From assembly GCA_002118135.1 (NCBI GenBank), contig BDIU01000261.1, positions 124,001-188,000 of the forward strand: a stretch of 64,000 nt of DNA, read 5' to 3'. Within the stretch, counting starts at the first letter, position 1. Each line of letters begins with the position of its first letter. The stretch is from Trebouxia sp. TZW2008 (lineage: Eukaryota; Chlorophyta; Trebouxiophyceae; Trebouxiales; Trebouxiaceae). The notes beneath the pieces were generated by a model. The model made no database searches, had not been told where the DNA came from, and worked only from the letters and a program-made list of their open reading frames with translations. Shown here in pieces: positions 46,763 to 59,050 of the stretch. The position numbers and the translations under genes were made by a program.

Positions 46763-48054
46763 AGCTGCTAGTCACGAGCCACCTGTACGATGCCCAGATT
46801 CTTTTGCAACATTTGGCTATTCAGCAGTCCACGAGTTTGCGCTGAAGTACATCGCGGCTCAGTGGCTGTTCCGCTGCCTCCAACGCCTGCTTCGCTCATG
46901 TTGGCGCCTCCTGGTTGCAGCGTATCACCTCTTCAAGCGTTGGCAGTCACCAGGATGTAAGAGCAGTTTGCAGATGCACAGCGGACACAGTACAGCAGAG
47001 GGTGCTGAGGGCAGAGAACCAGGCGCTAGGTACGGCAACGCCATGAGCCCAATCATTGCCACTGCATTATGATGTCACACCTACGCGGAACAATGAACAA
47101 CGCAAGCGGATTCAGCACGCAAAAGTGGTCTCGGAGCCCTGCTCGCGCAAGTCGCAGCATATTGTCAATAAGTTATTGAGCAACCCTTCCATCTCATCGG
47201 ATTCATGTTGCAAAACATAGGCGCAGCTGGGCAGATCAGAGGTCTCAGAAAAGAGCGTTATACTCTAATAGGAGTAACAGCAAAACCCGGTCGAATCAAG
47301 GCGTGTTGGCCTGACGGCAGTTCAGTGCCGATGGGTGCCATCACTGCAGATTAAGCAAGCTAATCTTGCGGAGTTGGAGGCAACTTAGTGAGCCCTGACC
47401 TTGCAACAAGCTAGTTACTGACTCGGTATATGCAAAAGCAGCTGTGTCTGCTGAGTAATGTGGCACATCAAGTAGAGGTTAGCTGCTGAGCAGCATCAGC
47501 TTCCAATTCGCACATTGCAAGGGTACTCTAGGTAGCCTTAGCCTGCCCTATCAGGTCTGGCCAGTAGACATGCCTTCCTAAGTGCATTGCTTTGACCTCT
47601 CTGGCTGCAGAATTCCATTGCTAAGATCATCAGCAAAGCACTTTGAAGTACATTGGGCCATCTGCTCCCGTAGTGAAATGCAGAGTCCAGCAAGCAGTAG
47701 TCTAAGTGGACTGCTTTATTGCACTCATTGAGGCAGAGACTTGACAAATAGCACTTTGCTCACCAAGCCTACTCGATGTCTGGTCGACCATTGAACCTCT
47801 GGCTTGGTAAACAGTTCAGTCGCACTTGCACCTACGTGGTGGTCCTGGCAGCCATGTCAAGCTGTGTCTCACCTCAGAGGGGTTGAATCTATGTCCCTGG
47901 GAGTGAAGGGCTCATTAAATCTGCAAGTCCTAACCAAACAAACGCCTTTGAGTTCAGCGTTCAACAACAGGATGCATTGAGCACGAAGAATACAGCATAT
48001 GATAACCCGCTAAGCTACATTCACCATTGAGATTTGCAGAAGGTCAGAGGCAGA
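46763..48054. other. Intergenic
   Basis: About 1.3 kb. A plus-strand open frame (46746-47072, basic and Trp/Arg-rich) overlaps the start of the neighbouring gene and lacks support. I see nothing else. Confidence 0.3.
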
Positions 48055-49412
48055 TCACTGTGCTAAGATGGGCTGCAAGTAGTTCTTGACATAGTTCTGT
48101 CTGGCAGGTCTGTCATCCTGAGGGCGGTTGTAGGGCGTCCACACAGGCTCACCAACAAACAACCTCATGGCCTGCATGCAACAGCACCAGCAAGCACTCC
48201 TTAATTCATTTGAAATGCATGCTAGACAGGCTCAGCAGGCCCAGCTAGAGAGATACTGGAGCGATCCGCTATTTCCATTATCCAAAGGTCAAGCTGGCTG
48301 ATGTAAGCAATTGCATGCACATGGGATCATGTTGAAATCATGGCATCCACTCGTGGACTCACCTTGACATAGTTGACATCATCGAGAGTGAAGCGATGAT
48401 AGATGCCCTCAGGAAGAGTGATCATGTCACCTTTCTTCAATGCAATCCTGATCCACTGGTCCTTTTGATCCCGTACATCAAAGTACCCTGCCAGGACAGC
48501 CGGACTAGTCTTGAGAAACATTCAAAGGGTGCTGACCTTCTGATAAACTTTGCCTTTGCGGTTCTTGCATGCATATTCAACGGCAAGGCAATGACTTACC
48601 GCTGCCTTCCAAGATGTAGCGAATCTCTTCATCTGTATGCAAGTGCTCCTCAAAGAAGGATTTGAGCTTCTCTTCATAGTTGGGCAGCTTTTCAGGTGTG
48701 ATGGCAATGACATCCTGCATCACCATAGCCAATTTTGCAGCTTTTACAGGCACATGTATGCATTGCAAAAAGTATCTCTCATGCCCATGCCAAACATCGC
48801 TGTGGGTCACACAGCTGACAATGCAGCATTTCAGTAAAATGCAGCAGTTATTGCCCAGCAGCATCACTGACCTGGTATGAATAGTTGCGGTCAGCGCGGA
48901 TTGCCTCAAGCTTTGGGTCATTTTCATACTTGTCTGCATCCAGTTTCCATGACAGCACGCCAAGCTTTCTTATGTCAGCCACAGAAGCAGGCCTGTTTGG
49001 GTTGCACCTGCAGGCAACAAAGTGCTGAAAACCGTGCATGAGATGCAGTTGCTCATCACTATGTGATGCTGTCGCTTCAAAGAGCGTGCAATAAGTGCTC
49101 AGACTGTCATGATAGCACCTGGCTCACGATACAGCAGGTTTAATCGACTGCTGCAGATGCTGATAAAGGCTGCGCAGCATCAGTGACATTCAGGAGGTTG
49201 ATCATCGTTCAGCGTTGGCATGTGGGCAATGAGGACGCGCCGCAAACTTGTTTTGAGTGTTTAGAGTGACGCAGTGCAGTGTACCTGTGCGGCAATCTTT
49301 GGTCTTCCTTGGAGTCGTCCATGTACCAGCACTCTAACCTGGACTCATCGACTGACTGAGGCTGCAGGCACGATCCTGGCTTAGACGCACGGTTCAGAGC
49401 AGACGTACGCAA
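48055..49412 (-). CDS. ARD: Acireductone dioxygenase
   Basis: Metal-dependent cupin enzyme of the methionine salvage pathway, which oxidises acireductone to the 2-oxo acid precursor of methionine and formate. Five exons close in frame at 206 aa: 49412-49285, 49007-48872, 48714-48600, 48487-48363 and 48171-48055. [17 protein letters not shown] starts the domain. The metal-binding pattern is present: [10 protein letters not shown] (two His and the Glu) and the second-barrel His in [11 protein letters not shown]. The C-terminus [15 protein letters not shown] is typical. A 28-residue N-terminal extension precedes the usual start, so a later start or a short leader is possible. A LINE fragment lies in the last intron. 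Confidence 0.95.
48205..48265 (-). mobile_element. LINE 3'-end fragment in ARD intron
   Basis: The core GCTAGACAGGCTCAGCAGG and the flanking AATTCATTTGAAATG match, inverted, the 3' end of the LINE at 54.0 kb. Confidence 0.65.
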
Positions 49413-50618
49413 CCAAGGCTGATCATAATACCTGTGCTGACGCTTGGCTACGGGTGCCGACTGCCATTCTGTCGTATCCGATGGTCAAAGGGATGTGCAA
49501 GCGTCTATGCGCCTCGTGAAAGCACGGTCTGTGTGCGTCGCAAAGCGCTGTATAGCTTTGAGCTTCGATCGAGTTTTCGGTTCGGGCCTTCACGTGGTGC
49601 CGACTGGCTAGCTGGGGCTTTCGAAATGCTAAATTTGCAATTTAGGGACGAAGCACAGTACTTGCTGAAATGAAATGCCTATTTGTTGGGATTGATGCTG
49701 TCCCAACGTTTGTGAATAGATTCCCGAAGTCAGCGTAAGGGCATCTTAGCTAAGAAGTTTGCAGTGAGCCCCCCACCCCTGCACCGCCATGCAAGCAAAC
49801 TCATGCTTGCATGCCGTGCAGACAAACTCACGCTAACATTTCTGGGCCTGTCCAGGCTACCAAGCTTTCATGCCTCACGATCTGCTACCATGCTGTCCTT
49901 TGACACTACTTTTCTTGTCACTCTGGCTTGCACTGACAAGGTCTAGGCCTCACCTTGCGTCAGGCACATGTCAGGATCTCTGGCAAAATCCATCCAATCG
50001 GTAGCGTAAGAGGCTTGATGCATTACCATACAAGCGATCCCGTGCTGCATGCGATGTCGCGTGTGCACATATTCGAGACACTGCATTTTGCAGCTTGCTG
50101 CAGCTGCATTGGTCTTTTACATGAGGACAAGCAATCAATTGCAGACACCTTACATAATGTTATCCCTGTCTGGCAGGCATGGCAATGCAGCAGACAGGTT
50201 TGAGATGCTTCATTGCAAATCTGCCAAACACCACAGACTTTTTGGCTGCATGACCTCCCAGGGCCGAGAATCTTCATCTCAGCTTAGCATGTTCAGCCAA
50301 CTACTCCATGTTTGGCCTTGCAAAGCCAGTAAGCTCAGTTGTGAAGCATTCATCGGCAGCAGTATTGTGCATTGCGGCATACTCGAAAAGTTTGTGGGGT
50401 CTGCCGGGGATGTTTGCTTCCAAACACAAACACTTCGTCTGTACAGATACAAAACACACACAGAACACAAAGTTGGTTGCTAGAGGTGGTGAAGCAAGGC
50501 AGGGAGTCATCAATGGCCACGAGCACATAATCTCGCTCTTGAATGTACAATTGGCTGAACATGAGTCATTTCTCAAGACGAGCCGGAAGTATTGGCAGGA
50601 CATCAAGATGCCTGTGAA
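49413..50618. other. Intergenic
   Basis: 1.2 kb upstream of ARD and downstream of the SWIM/RING gene. Several open frames overlap on both strands around 50300-50630 without splice or family support. Confidence 0.35.
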
Positions 50619-53600
50619 TTATGTGGCCTGAGACAAACGCCACAGGTTTGCAGCCTGCCTCCTTCCCATCTGACCATGGTTGGCACGGATCCAGACAGCA
50701 GTGTCACCATACAGCGTCTCGAAACTGGTGTCTGCCTGCTGATGCTGATCTGAGACAGCCCTCAAGTTGACATACTCTTTTTGGGCAGGCTTTGCACCTG
50801 CGCATTACACGGCAATGTTCACATACTGTTGCTGAAAAGCATATGCCCGTAAACAAAACCTACAAAAGACAAGAGCTGCCTTCATGAACCTGACAAGTGC
50901 CTGCCATATGATGCCTCGCTGCTTTTGTGTTTTGTTGTTCCCTGCCTGCATGTTGGTTCATGCAGCATTGGACAGAAGTCATGATCACTGCAAACGCAAG
51001 CTGAATCATTTGCTATAACCTGGAGAACCTAGCCTGGAGCACTGCTAAGCTGCTTGCACAGCAAATGACACTTTGATCATAAATTTCACACAGCTGTAGC
51101 AAGTCGGTTGCCAGGACAATGCCCCACTCAAAGGCAATTGCTGTTGTGCAGGCCTCCATGAGGCAATTGCACAGATCTTGGCTATGATACAGCCCTTTTT
51201 CCAGAACTTGGGAGGTGATCCTAGTGTCACACACCCAATCAAAGTAAGAACAGCATGACAAATATGGAAGTTGTACCTTCTTCAGGCCATGCACAGCGGC
51301 AGTAGATACAAGTGGCGCCCTCTCCCATCTCTTTTCTGCTGGCAATCCACTTCTTGAGACACTCAACGTGCACATTTTGGCCACAGCTCCTGCAGAAGGT
51401 GATCTTGTCCTCTGGACGGCTGCCACCAGCCTGCATACACAGCAGCGCATTGCGTGACGGGCTGAAATAGCATGTCAGGGTCAGCTTGCAGAGGGGGATG
51501 CAACCTGCCTGCATTTTAGGCATGTCAGGGTCAGCATACAGAAGCTTGTCTTGTCCTGTGGATGGCTGCCGCCAGCCTGCACACAAGGTAGCACACTGCC
51601 GGCAGGGCTGACGTTGATGTCAAGGTCAGCTTGCAGAAGGTGATCTTGTCTGGTCAATGCCGCCAGGTTGCACACAATGCAGCATATCGAATGTAGTGTC
51701 AAGATAGCATGTGAGGTTTAGCAGTGGCAGCATCAAGCATGCTTTTGAGGCCTGGCATGCCGCACCAGTGCAATGTCACAACCTACCACAGACGCAGCTT
51801 GTCTAAAAGGTATGCATGGACACACTGCTTTGGAGGTTTTGTGCTAGCAACAAAAAGCAAACAAGACAAGCAACCAAGACATGGCAGAAGCAGGACACAT
51901 GCATGCAGCAGCAGGACACAATCCAACAAACAAATTGTACACAACAAGTTCGGACCGTTCTATGAAAGGGGAATGGCCCTGCCTGCTTGAACAATGCAGA
52001 TCACATGACTATCAATGCTCCTTGAAGTGAGCATGGTACCTTCAGTGTGTCATAGCAGACGGCACACTCGCCCTCAATGGGCCGCTGCTTGGAAGCTGAG
52101 CCGCCTGGGCCAGCAGCTGAAGAAGAGGTAGAGCCTGTGTCTCTGCCTGTGAGGCGCCTGTAGTGGCTGATGACAGACTGGTCAGCAAGAACCTCTGCGT
52201 CACCCCTGGTGCTCCTTGTGCCACCCAACACCTGCTCTGCCTGCGTGCCATGATGTGATCATTACTCAAAATACTGTGCTGCACACCTTGACAGCAGGCA
52301 ACGCAGCATATGTTGCCGCATATGTGAACGCCAATCCCCCTGCAACCCAGCCCCGACTACAACCCTCTGGCGACCCCCTACCAGAGCCCACCCTTGCTGA
52401 AGTGGCCAAGGCTGTCGCGAAGCTAAAAGGTCACAAAGCCCCTGGACTGGACAACATTCTTCCCAAGTTGCTCAAGTATGGAGGGAATGCAGTCGCCCAA
52501 GCACTTCACGACATTGTTCTTGGCTGTTGGCGATCTGAAAAGGCCCCACCCAAGTTCAAACGTGACATACTGATTTCCCCAAGAAGGCAGGCGCAGCTGA
52601 TTGCAAAGGTTTCAGGACCTTGGCACTGCAACCTGTTGCTGCAAAAGTCTATGCTTTGATCTTACGGGACAGGCTATCTCAGTGGCTGCAAGGGCGACTT
52701 CTGGAGCCACAATGTGGATTCAGACCTGGCAGAGGATGTGCTGATGCCTTATTTTGTCTCAGATCAGTGTGCAGCTCAGCTTGGAACAAAGACAAGTCTC
52801 TGTATATCTGCATGCTTGACTTAACCAAAGCCTAGGACTCAGCTGACCGTGACTTAGCTTGGCACATCCTGCTTACCCGGGGCGCCCCCCCCCCCCCCCC
52901 CCCCCCTNNCTTACCCCGGGGGCCCCCCCCCCCCCCCAAGCTAGTTGCTCTTCTGAAAGACTTGCACACTGATCATTGCGGTGTTGTGCGTGCTGAGCTA
53001 GATTCTGCAGATGTTGACATTGATAAGGGTTTCAAGCAGGGCTGTGTGTTAGCTCCTGATCTGTTCAACATATATGTGGACTCTGTAGCACGTCAACTAG
53101 AACCATTGCTGCAACAGTCGGGTGTGAGTCTACAATGTAGGGTTGATGGAGACCTGTTGACAGTGAGGCGCCCTACCCTCACAGAGTTGATGTGGATCTT
53201 GCTATACGCAGACAACATTGCTCTCATTACTGAGAATGTGGCAAGTTTGAAAAGCTCAGGCAGCTGGTTGACAACGAATTTTCTGATTGGAGGTTGAGTG
53301 TCAGCACTAGCAAGACTAAAGTGTTGATTGTTGGCAGGAATGCTGAGTCAGAGGCAGCTGCTCTAGACCTTCACGTGCGTGGTGTCGCTATTGAAGCAAT
53401 GCACAAGTCAAGGCAGCATGTTTACTAGTGATGCCAGGTTGGACACTGAGATCAGTCACAGGATTGCCAGTGCTAGTGTTGCTTGGCATAGTTTGAAGGC
53501 GCATGTATGGTCCTGCAAGTATTTGACACTTGACAGGAAGGTGCTGATTTCAAGAGTGTTGTGCTGTCTGTGCTCCTCTATGGGTGTGAAAGCTGGCCTG

Positions 53601-55553
53601 CTTTGAAGAGTCACGTGAACCGGCTTGATGTTTTCCAGATGAACTGCCTGAGATTGTTATGTGGCTTTACCTGGCGAGATAAAAGAAGCAATGATAGCAT
53701 CAGGACCCTTTGCAAGCTGCCTAGCCTTGATCAGGTTGTTGCCCATAGGAGGCTTAGATGGCTTGTTCACACGGCACGTATGCCACAGGACAGACTGCCT
53801 TATCAGTGTATGTTTGGGCAGTAATGAGGCACTCAGGCCAAGGGTAAACCCAGAGACACTTGGCAGTCAACTGTGTACAAGGACCTCTCTGCCCTCCATG
53901 TCCAATATAAATGGTTTAGGTTAGCACATCATCGAACTGGTTTGAGACAGTTGATTGCTTCTGTACATACCTAGATGGGCCTGCTGAGCCTGCCTAGCCC
54001 ACGTTTACAATGAATGAATGAAATGTTGACACTAATGCAAAGTCAATGACTACACACTTCACACTGAGTCAGTATGGAGATGCTGTGCAAAAACCAACTT
54101 CTGAATGTGTGGTTGGGAAGCACATGAACAAAAATACAGTGAGGTAGTGATCTGCTACCTCTGTCTTGAGCAAGGCCCTCTGCCACACCAGAGGGTCAGT
54201 CTGGTCCAATCTGAGGACTCTGAGCATAACAAAAAGGTAGTGCTTGCAGATGTTGCCCTTCTGCTGGAAGTCTGGGCAGGTGCAGCCAGGGTGCTTGCCC
54301 ACAGTCACAGTGTACACTGCAGCCAAACAGTCAGATGACAACTGCATCACGTTTACATGATCACCTCAGTGAAAGCTCTCTTCAGGGTCAAACAGACATT
54401 GCAGGGGGCCAAGACCGTCAATTATAGACAGTTGACCAAACACACAACAGACCATGCAGTGGCATGAGCTAATGCCAATGCAACATGACAGTATTATGTG
54501 CTGCCTCAAATTTGAGTTTACACCTTGATAGGAAACAGATTGCACGACATGAAACTCTTGACCCGCACCATTATGCAGTCATGGCAGGAACACACTTTGA
54601 GTTTGCAGAATGCATATGGACAATGCACAATGATCAACACGCCTGCCTGCACAACATAGTGCATGACATCAGCTTTTTGCTAGTCGAATCAGCGTCCCAG
54701 CATCACAGAAAAGATCTGGAGATTACTAGATTATGAGATAGTATGCGCAATGCCACCAACAAAGCTTACCATTTGCTGTTGCACCAAGGACGCTGAAGTC
54801 TTCAACAGGCCCATCACTGCTTGACACTGGAGAAACCTCATGCCGGTCCAATAGGAACAGCCGATGACCAGAATCTGCACGAGGCACATTGTACTCATGA
54901 CATGAAGAAAGGTATCAGCAGCAATTGTTTCAAGACAAGCAACAAGCGAGCTCTACATAAAGTCTACAATCTCAGGCCAGCTAGAGGCTACCTGGCATGG
55001 CTCTCTTCATTCTGTCCTTGACTTTGCAAGGAGCACAGCTGCAAAAGCGCACTGTGTTGCCCTGCTGGTCCAAGCGCTTGATCTTTGGCAGGGGTGGCCG
55101 TCCATTGGCAATTCTGTTGGCTCTTTCCTCTGTCTTTTGGCGTTTGGCTTCTGCTTTCTTAGCCTTTGCCTCCAGCAGTTCCTGCTGTACTTCCACCTGC
55201 CTCTGTGCTTTAGCTGCTGCTTTTGCCTCGGTCTTCCTAGCTATATGCTCCAGCCTCTCCTGCTTTTGCTGTGCACGCTCTTCAGGATGAAGCCGCTTCC
55301 TTTTCACTGACCTCCTGACAGGTGGCTCTGCTGCGCTTGCGGTCGCACTAGGCAGGGCTGCGGTGCGTCCAGAGTTCCTTTGACCTGCTTGACGTGTGCG
55401 AGCTGGCCTGGCAAGGTCCACAGCTTGAGGCTGACTGTCAGGAGGACCTGTGAGATCTATTGATACCGGTTGCGGAAACAACGCTTCGTATCTTGAACTG
55501 GTATCAGCAGCACTTGTAAGATCTATCAAATTGTCCGGAGCGCTCATGACCAA
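50619..55553 (-). CDS. SWIM and RING zinc finger E3 ubiquitin ligase
   Basis: Six exons close in frame at 449 aa: 55553-54992, 54874-54770, 54316-54159, 52231-52040, 51430-51277 and 50797-50619. The N-terminal 190 residues hold two short IDLT-type segments, possible SUMO-interacting motifs (LIDLTS, SIDLTG), and a long basic coiled coil. The SWIM finger is at about residues 220-265 (TVGKHPGCTCPDF and ICKHYLFVMLRVLRL). The RING spans two exons: CAVCYDTL, then FCRSCGQNVHVECLKKWI and CIYCRCAW. The tail contains FETLYGDTAVWIRANHGQMG. The arrangement matches ZSWIM2/MEX-like ligases. Start at 55553 or 55547. The 1.9 kb intron 3 contains a dead LINE in the opposite orientation. Confidence 0.85.
51405..51680 (-). 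repeat. Three copies of RING exon acceptor edge
   Basis: The acceptor and first codons of the exon 51430-51277 (GTGTATGCAG|GCTGGTGGCAG) recur at about 51540-51590 and, more degenerate, 51630-51680 in the preceding intron. Each is followed by a GACAAGAT or GACAAGAC block and CTTCTGCA-type sequence. Confidence 0.65.
52240..54040 (+). mobile_element. Degenerate non-LTR retrotransposon (LINE)
   Basis: Reverse-transcriptase remnants in order: KLKGHKAPGLDNILPKLLK, AAKVYALILRDRLSQWL, CGFRPGRGCADALFCLRSV, KGFKQGCVLAPDLFNIYVDS, then a YADN box in place of YADD. A C-terminal domain follows with EISHRIASASVAWHSLKAHV and VFQMNCLRLLCGFTWRDK. There is an in-frame stop near 52832, frameshifts, and no endonuclease domain, so it is inactive and 5'-truncated. 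The 3' end near 54000-54040 has a TGAATGAATGAAATG tail. Orientation is opposite to the host SWIM/RING gene. Confidence 0.88.
52880..52937. other. C-run and N assembly gap
   Basis: Long C homopolymers flank two N bases at 52908-52909, inside the reverse-transcriptase region. Sequence here is unreliable, and one frameshift of the LINE may be artefactual. Confidence 0.95.
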
Positions 55554-56028
55554 CGAATGTTCAGCTGCAGAAGTGTCGAGAATCCGTCAACGAGTTCTGG
55601 CCTGCAGGCTCAACGACCGGCAGCAAGCAAGCACTGGATATGAACGACAGAAAATTCGCAAGCTTGAATGCAAAGAGGGCAGTACGCGAAGGTTATTTGC
55701 GGCACTGAGTTCAGCTTGAAGCTGAGAGTTGTGAGAGCAAATTCGTGGTACGAGACCCGAAGCAGGCACGTGAGGTGTGTGCTGTGCGTGCTGCGTGCTC
55801 GTTAGGTCCAGTCCTGCTTTAATTTTCGAATCCGCGCTGTCGGTTGCAGCGACAAGATGAAAGCACCCGACAGCGTGTAGCCAAGCTACGCTATTGACGC
55901 CTAGCGGTGGCTACACGCGTCTGCGTTATGAGTTGTGCACTACAGACTCATTTGCACAGCTTGCTCCGGTAGTCAAGGCAGACGCTATTGCAGCATCTCT
56001 GTAGGCAAAGGCAGACGGTATTGCTCTC
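55554..56028. promoter_or_regulatory. Divergent promoter, SWIM/RING ligase / ORC5
   Basis: 475 bp between the two start codons. A hairpin-capable pair, GCTACACGC and TAGCCAAGC-like, is visible near 55878-55920. No named element. Confidence 0.35.
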
Positions 56029-59000
56029 ATGAACGTAGCTGGTCTGCTGAAACGCTGGCCAGGCAGAGCAGAGCAAGTCCAGGGCCTGCTGAAAGTCGCA
56101 GGCGCCGCAGGCTCGCCGTCCTTGTTTATATACGGGCCGTCCTCCACAGGCAAAACCAGCCTTGTCAGGTAGTCTAAACAATCATAGCAGGGCTGTGCTT
56201 ACGTGACAGCCACCAAAGTCGTCCAATTGACCGGCAGGGATGTACTGCGGGAGCTCCAGCTTGCTCATGCATATGTCAACTGTGTTGAATGGACCAAGCC
56301 CAGACCACTATTGCAGTCAGTCCTGAGCCAGCTCAAGGTCAGTCACAGAAGCAATGCCGCCTGTCTGAGGCCTTTTGCAAGCAGAACGCTGCAGGCTTGT
56401 GTGGCCTGCACGTGCAGGGCCGTAAGCGCAAGGCGAGTGAGGGCTACTCGATTGACTGCAGATGTGAAAACACAGCAGAGTTTCTTGTTCAGCTTCCTGG
56501 TACACATGCTGGACTGACAGACAACTGAAAGTGGTGTTGATGCCCTATCTAACATACTGTTCTTGCTGCAGGCATTGCACCCGCTCACAAGTCAGCCAAG
56601 TACATTGTTGTGGATCATGTGGAGAGAATTGGTGACAGTGATCTATTGGCTGTTCTGCTCAAAGCCAGAGAACTATCAGGTTGCTGACTCCGTTCAGTAA
56701 CACTCGCCAATAACGCTTTGTGGGTGCACTCTGCCTGGCGTCTGCTGACCACAAGCAATATGTCCATGCAGGTGCCAACATTGGTGTGATCCTCATCAGC
56801 AGTGTGGCTTGGGGCTCATGCATGTTTGACTCTGACACCTTGAGGATGTCACGCCCAATGCAGCTTGCATTCCCTGCTTATGATGAGGACACATTGAAGA
56901 AGGTCAGACATGTGTTCTTCAGCATGTTGCATGGGCTCAGCAGAAAATTGTGCCCTTGGACAAAGGTCAAGTCAGTGTGTTGCAAGGCCAGCCAAGGCAC
57001 ACAGCTGACCATCCTCAACTCTCCAGCCAAATATGCTGTGATTGAGCAAGCTGGCAATTTCTGCTATCATGTTGCCAAAAAGGAAACGCCACTTTTTCTG
57101 AAAACAGAAGGTGGGCTGCAGATTTTGGCTCTGGGCTGTCCAGCTGGAGAGGATGTACAGTCTTATGTCAACTTCATCACTTCATACATGTACGAGTTTG
57201 TAAGGATCACACGTGGGCTTGAGGATTTGCAGAAAGCCATGCAATTGCTGTATCCAATATATATGCAGCCTGTCAGAAGTGGGCAAGTCAAAGCAGACAA
57301 TTCAAGAGCATTGTTTGCAGCGTTCACACCGCACTTCAAGGCAGCTGTCGCAAATTTCAGCTCTGGAGCAGCTGCTTCCAGCTTCGTTGCCAAGCAGCAA
57401 AAAGCAAGGTACAGAATGTCCTCTTTCTCCTCTTCCTCTATGAGCTGCTTCGACGACCCAGAAACTGTCCTTGCATGATAGGCAATACTGCAGTCAGAGT
57501 GCAGTGTTTGGTTTTGACTGCTTTGGTAGTGTCCTCACAAGAAAAACGCACTGTATATCGCTCATCAATACTTGCTAGCTGTCTGAAACAGCAGCAGCAG
57601 ACCCCTTTGCAAATTCAATATGCATTTGCTCTGCTTTGCCCAGACTCAAATGATCTGCCGTCCATGTTGCAAACAATGCTTTGTGCTTTGAACAGTCACA
57701 TATCTGGTTCTACAGGGCAGATGCCAGGCCTCCTGGTGGGCTGGATTTTGAGCTGCCATACAACAGCAAACTGTTGCTTCTGGCTGCATACATAGCATCT
57801 CGCAACAGACCAAACCTAGATAGAAGGCTGTTTGACACTGGGCCAGGCAAACGCAGACGTAAGAATGCGCTAGCCTCTGACAGGCAGGTATGCAGTCCAA
57901 CAGCAAACATGATTCCAAACCAGCTCATGAGTGCCGGTAGACATTCACAAAAGTTCTTGAAGGTTATTGCCTGTGCATCATCGCTCATGACTGCCAGCAG
58001 CGGTACAGCAGACAGCTCAGGATACGCCAGCACAACTTCACTTGCACACAGCCTCACACTCACTCAATTCACCAGCTAAGGCATGCATTTGTCAGTTGCG
58101 TCACAGGACTGAATAAACATGATCCAAAGCAAAGTGCGCCTAGGCTCTGCTAAGTTGCCACTCCTGAATCAGCAGCTTCCAAGCCAAAGAAGAGACGACG
58201 CTGTCATTCAAATGTTGACTTGTTGCCTGGGTGCAGGCTGAATTTGCTAGAGAAGCTCAATTGAGAGGGCCCATCACTTTTCCACAGGAGCGGTTGCTAT
58301 CCTACTTTTGGAACCTCTTGAAAGCAGAAGCTGCTGATAGGGAAGCGGCTCCTTGGCATGAGAGGGCAGCTCAGCAACAGCAGTCAGCAGAAGTTTTCAT
58401 GCTGCTGCGGTCACTGGTGTCTCTGAGGCTGCTGTCACAGGTGAGTTCACACGTGCCTGCATCAGAAGTCAAGCAGTCCTGACAGTGACGCTCAAAACAG
58501 TCCCGCCTGGCCAGTCAGGACTTGTGCAACACACACCTAACAATACGCTGTAGTTGATTGATATTAATGCGTTTCAGGTCAAGCAGACAGCACCTGTTCT
58601 GTGTTTGTTCCCGTTCGGTGTCCAAGGTGTTCTCCAGACATCACATGCCATGTGATCTGGACGTAGGACTGACTTTTGCAATGATGCATCATATCTGAAA
58701 GTACAGCCTGCTTCCTAATTGATTGGTTGGTGATCTGAAGCCTCAAATTGCCAAAACTGCACTAACGAGGAAAATTTGATAAGTTGCTGAGAGCACACAT
58801 CAAAGCAACATGCAAGCATGCGTGCCGTGAACAAACTGTTGGTCCAATGATGCAGCTGTATGTATTTTGGATGATCATGATACAAGTGCAATTTTTCTCA
58901 CTTTCTGGTTCTGCAAGACTTGACGGCATGCAGGTGACAGGAGACATGCTTGATGATGGCAAGTACCAGTGCAACATCAAAGATGAATTGGCACAGAAGC

Positions 59001-59050
59001 TTGCGCAAAATTTGCGCATTGACCTAAACCCCTATTTGTTGTATGTTTGA
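56029..59050 (+). CDS. ORC5: Origin recognition complex subunit 5
   Basis: AAA+ subunit of the nuclear origin recognition complex, which loads the MCM helicase. Nine exons close in frame at 446 aa: 56029-56168, 56238-56337, 56418-56499, 56572-56679, 56772-56902, 57122-57408, 57716-57887, 58237-58440 and 58934-59050. An in-frame stop upstream fixes the start at 56029. Walker A is FIYGPSSTGKTSLVR (about residue 37), followed by HAYVNCVEW. Walker B is YIVVDHVERI, and the sensor-like ILISSVAWGSCMF follows. The C-terminal ORC5 signature appears in LPYNSKLLLLAAYIASRN and in the closing IDLNPYL. The order and spacing match plant ORC5. Two introns (56169-56237 and 56338-56417) are only about 70-80 bp. 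Confidence 0.93.

Noticed and set aside
46746..47072. 108 aa basic open frame on the plus strand
   Set aside because: It overlaps the start of the minus-strand organellar gene; no motif or splice support.
49434..49673. 79 aa frame upstream of ARD on the plus strand
   Set aside because: It lies in the ARD promoter region without splice sites or family motifs.
51013..51450. Alternative C-terminal exon for the SWIM/RING gene, ending near 51045
   Set aside because: It is also phase-compatible, but the exon 50797-50619 gives a more conserved-looking tail (FETLYGDTAVWIRANHG).
54997..55290. Cys/Leu-rich open frame on the plus strand
   Set aside because: It is antisense to the coiled-coil exon of the SWIM/RING gene.
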